Under the pieces are notes generated by a model that saw nothing but the letters and a program-made list of their open reading frames with translations, had not been told where the DNA came from and did not search any database. From Nocardia sp. alder85J (lineage in GTDB: Bacteria > Actinomycetota > Actinomycetes > Mycobacteriales > Mycobacteriaceae): a DNA stretch of 64,000 nucleotides. Below, in pieces: positions 62,714 to 64,000 of this stretch (position 1 is the stretch's first letter; each line of letters opens with the position of its first letter). The stretch covers positions 372,001 through 436,000 of the forward strand of contig NZ_JAIUCZ020000003.1 of assembly GCF_020176955.2 (NCBI RefSeq), given 5' to 3'. The position numbers and the translations under genes were made by a program.

Positions 62714-62923
62714 GTTTTCGGCCTCCGCTTCGCTCCGGCGACCTGCCGACCCGACCCGACCCGCCTCACCCGCCCCGGTCACCCCAGCAGGCCCAACGTT
62801 GATGTTCTCGGCCCGTCTCGATTCTGGACCGACGGAGCGGGGGAGCGAAGCGGAGGAGTGGAGGAGGGAAGAATCGAGACTCAGGGGCCGAGAACCCGCC
62901 GCAGCGAAGCGAAGGCCAAAAAC
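62714..62923. terminator. Large nested inverted repeat between convergent genes
   Basis: Outer arms 62714-62740 and 62897-62923 (27 bp, about four mismatches) enclose inner arms 62804-62825 and 62870-62895 (GTTCTCGGCCC and GTCTCGATTCT, interrupted by a 4-nt bulge). The loop is purine-rich (GGAGCGAAGCGGAGG). It lies between the TetR and the next minus-strand gene. Confidence 0.6.
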
Positions 62924-62933
62924 ACCGAGACCC

Positions 62934-64000
62934 CTAACCGCCGGATCGAGCCGAATGCCGAAAATCCTGCACATGCGTGGTGGTCCCGATCCGCCACCAC
63001 GGAACCTCCACCTCAGCCTCGTAAGCGCCCGACAACCGCACCCGCAGCCGCTCGTGCACCACCAGCTCACCCTCCGGCGCCGGCCCGCCCCACTGCAACC
63101 GTAACAACACCCCCAGCGGTTCATCCGCCCACGTAGTACGACGCCCGGTACTCAGCACCTCGGCCGTGACAACCTGCGACACCAGCGGCAGATCCAGCAG
63201 CGCCGCCAACGCGGGCGCGGTCGCCAACTCCCCGACCACCAGCCGATCCGCCGGCACCGCCGCCGCGTACCAGGGCTGATCCAGCACCAGCGCCCGGCTC
63301 GGCTCCAGCACGTCCCCCGACAACGCACGCACCCAGCCCGGCAACGTCAATGCCTCCAGGAACAGCCGCGGCAACGCCTCCGCCAGCTGCCCGTGCACCC
63401 GCGAAATCACCTCCGGCGAAGGATTTCTCGTCGGATCGGCAAGCGCCTCCAGCAGAACGGCAGCGGAATACTGGCTGACGGTCCCCGGGTCGGCCAGCAC
63501 CGCACGCAACGCCAGCACATCGGTCTCACCGAAGCCGCTCAACTCGGGCAGCAGACCCGTATACGCGGTATCCGACGGCGCACGATGAATACCCAGCGGA
63601 ATATCGTCGATACGCGCGTAACGCCGCAACCACCACACGGTGTACCCGTCGCGGTCGCCGAGCAACCGACGGGTCTCCGGCTCGGACAGCAACAGCCGCA
63701 ACGCATCCGGCCACGCGTCGGCGTCGATCAGATCCAGGTCGCGCACGGCCGCGAGCACCGGCGGATCCTCCGGCAGGCTGTCCCACCAGAGATCCTCCTC
63801 GTCGAGATCGTGATCGGGCCCGGTCGGATCCGCCTCGGTGACAACGGCGAAGCCCCAGCCCACCCCGACCGCGCGCAACGCCGCCGCACCGTACTGCTCG
63901 ACCAGCTCGACATCGACGGTGCCGAACGGGGAATCATCGACCAGCAGCTCCGCCAGCGGCGCGCCCGGCAGCAGCAGATCCTCCGCGGGCAGCAATTCGC
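62934..64000 (-). CDS. C-terminal part of a large, possibly sacsin-like ATPase-domain protein
   Basis: The open frame runs from the right edge to a TAG at 62934 (about 355 residues) and is probably the C-terminal part of a longer protein, since it is open at the edge and a TTG codon near 63995 has no ribosome site. It is acidic and Leu-rich, with GFAVVTEADPTG, TVWWLRRYARIDDIPLG and PLGVLLRLQWGGPAPEGELVVHE stretches and no membrane segment. I associate this ending with actinobacterial proteins annotated as sacsin N-terminal ATPase-like, with low certainty. Confidence 0.5.
   Translation of the reverse strand, partial: ELLPAEDLLLPGAPLAELLVDDSPFGTVDVELVEQYGAAALRAVGVGWGFAVVTEADPTGPDHDLDEEDLWWDSLPEDPPVLAAVRDLDLIDADAWPDALRLLLSEPETRRLLGDRDGYTVWWLRRYARIDDIPLGIHRAPSDTAYTGLLPELSGFGETDVLALRAVLADPGTVSQYSAAVLLEALADPTRNPSPEVISRVHGQLAEALPRLFLEALTLPGWVRALSGDVLEPSRALVLDQPWYAAAVPADRLVVGELATAPALAALLDLPLVSQVVTAEVLSTGRRTTWADEPLGVLLRLQWGGPAPEGELVVHERLRVRLSGAYEAEVEVPWWRIGTTTHVQDFRHSARSGG

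Overview
The window is high-GC, densely coded DNA from an actinomycete of the Mycobacteriales, most likely Nocardia or a close relative. This rests on gene content and order, not on any search. Two blocks recall Mycobacterium tuberculosis from memory: a glnX-glnH-pknG block (Rv0412c-Rv0410c), and a long block resembling Rv0881-Rv0909 (SpoU methylase, DUF2537 protein, sepH, serC, citA, gltA2, prrB/prrA, accD3, echA6, metallo-beta-lactamase protein, MT0933-type protein), partly rearranged. A four-gene conservon, many GTGA/ATGA overlaps and many start codons lying 6-8 nt after a TANNNT box (leaderless mRNAs) also fit. I see no rRNA, tRNA, insertion sequence, phage gene or CRISPR array.

Layout. 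1-3061: a catabolic cluster with an acetamidase/formamidase (cut by the window edge), a cytosine-deaminase-like amidohydrolase, a DUF1097 membrane protein and an AtzH/HpxZ-like protein. 3180-4127: a DMT exporter. 4406-13967: an eight-gene minus-strand operon, glnX, glnH, a coiled-coil gene, pknG, a PP2C phosphatase, a VWA protein, a small ORF made of four 23-residue repeats, and an FHA protein. Most junctions overlap by a few bases, and pknG, the phosphatase and the FHA protein all carry N-terminal zinc-ribbon cysteines. 14180-19668: phosphoribosyltransferase, P450 with TetR regulator, pseudouridine synthase, phosphodiesterase, AraC regulator. 19794-22705: an ECF transporter with a fused S-A-A protein and a separate T component. 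22905-32441: a secreted Nocardia-type protein, ligD, MT0933-like protein, MBL hydrolase, echA6, flavin monooxygenase, aldo/keto reductase and accD3. 32515-37900: conservon cvnA-D, whose kinase has a very long LPQR-repeat tail. 38214-44131: propionyl-CoA synthetase, PrrA/PrrB and a truncated YhgE/Pip-like protein. 44258-57916: FKBP, SpoU methylase, DUF2537, SepH, SerC, a WXG100-type protein, a Tat lipoprotein deacetylase, two citrate synthases, PdxH and an MFS exporter. 58048-64000: AI-2E exporter, Eis-like acetyltransferase, YccF, MarR, DUF2530, TetR and the 3' part of a large ORF.

How the genes fit together. The most striking module is the PknG operon. It pairs an amino-acid sensor (GlnH lipoprotein and GlnX membrane protein) with a kinase, a phosphatase, a phosphothreonine-reading FHA protein and a VWA scaffold, which looks like a complete write/erase/read circuit for nitrogen and TCA control. 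Two citrate synthases, PdxH, SerC and PrpE lie further along as metabolic genes. Signalling genes here repeatedly carry in-frame minisatellites (pknG 45 bp, the small ORF 69 bp, cvnA about 30 bp, prrB 6 bp). Several intergenic regions hold unusually long, nested or repeated hairpins.
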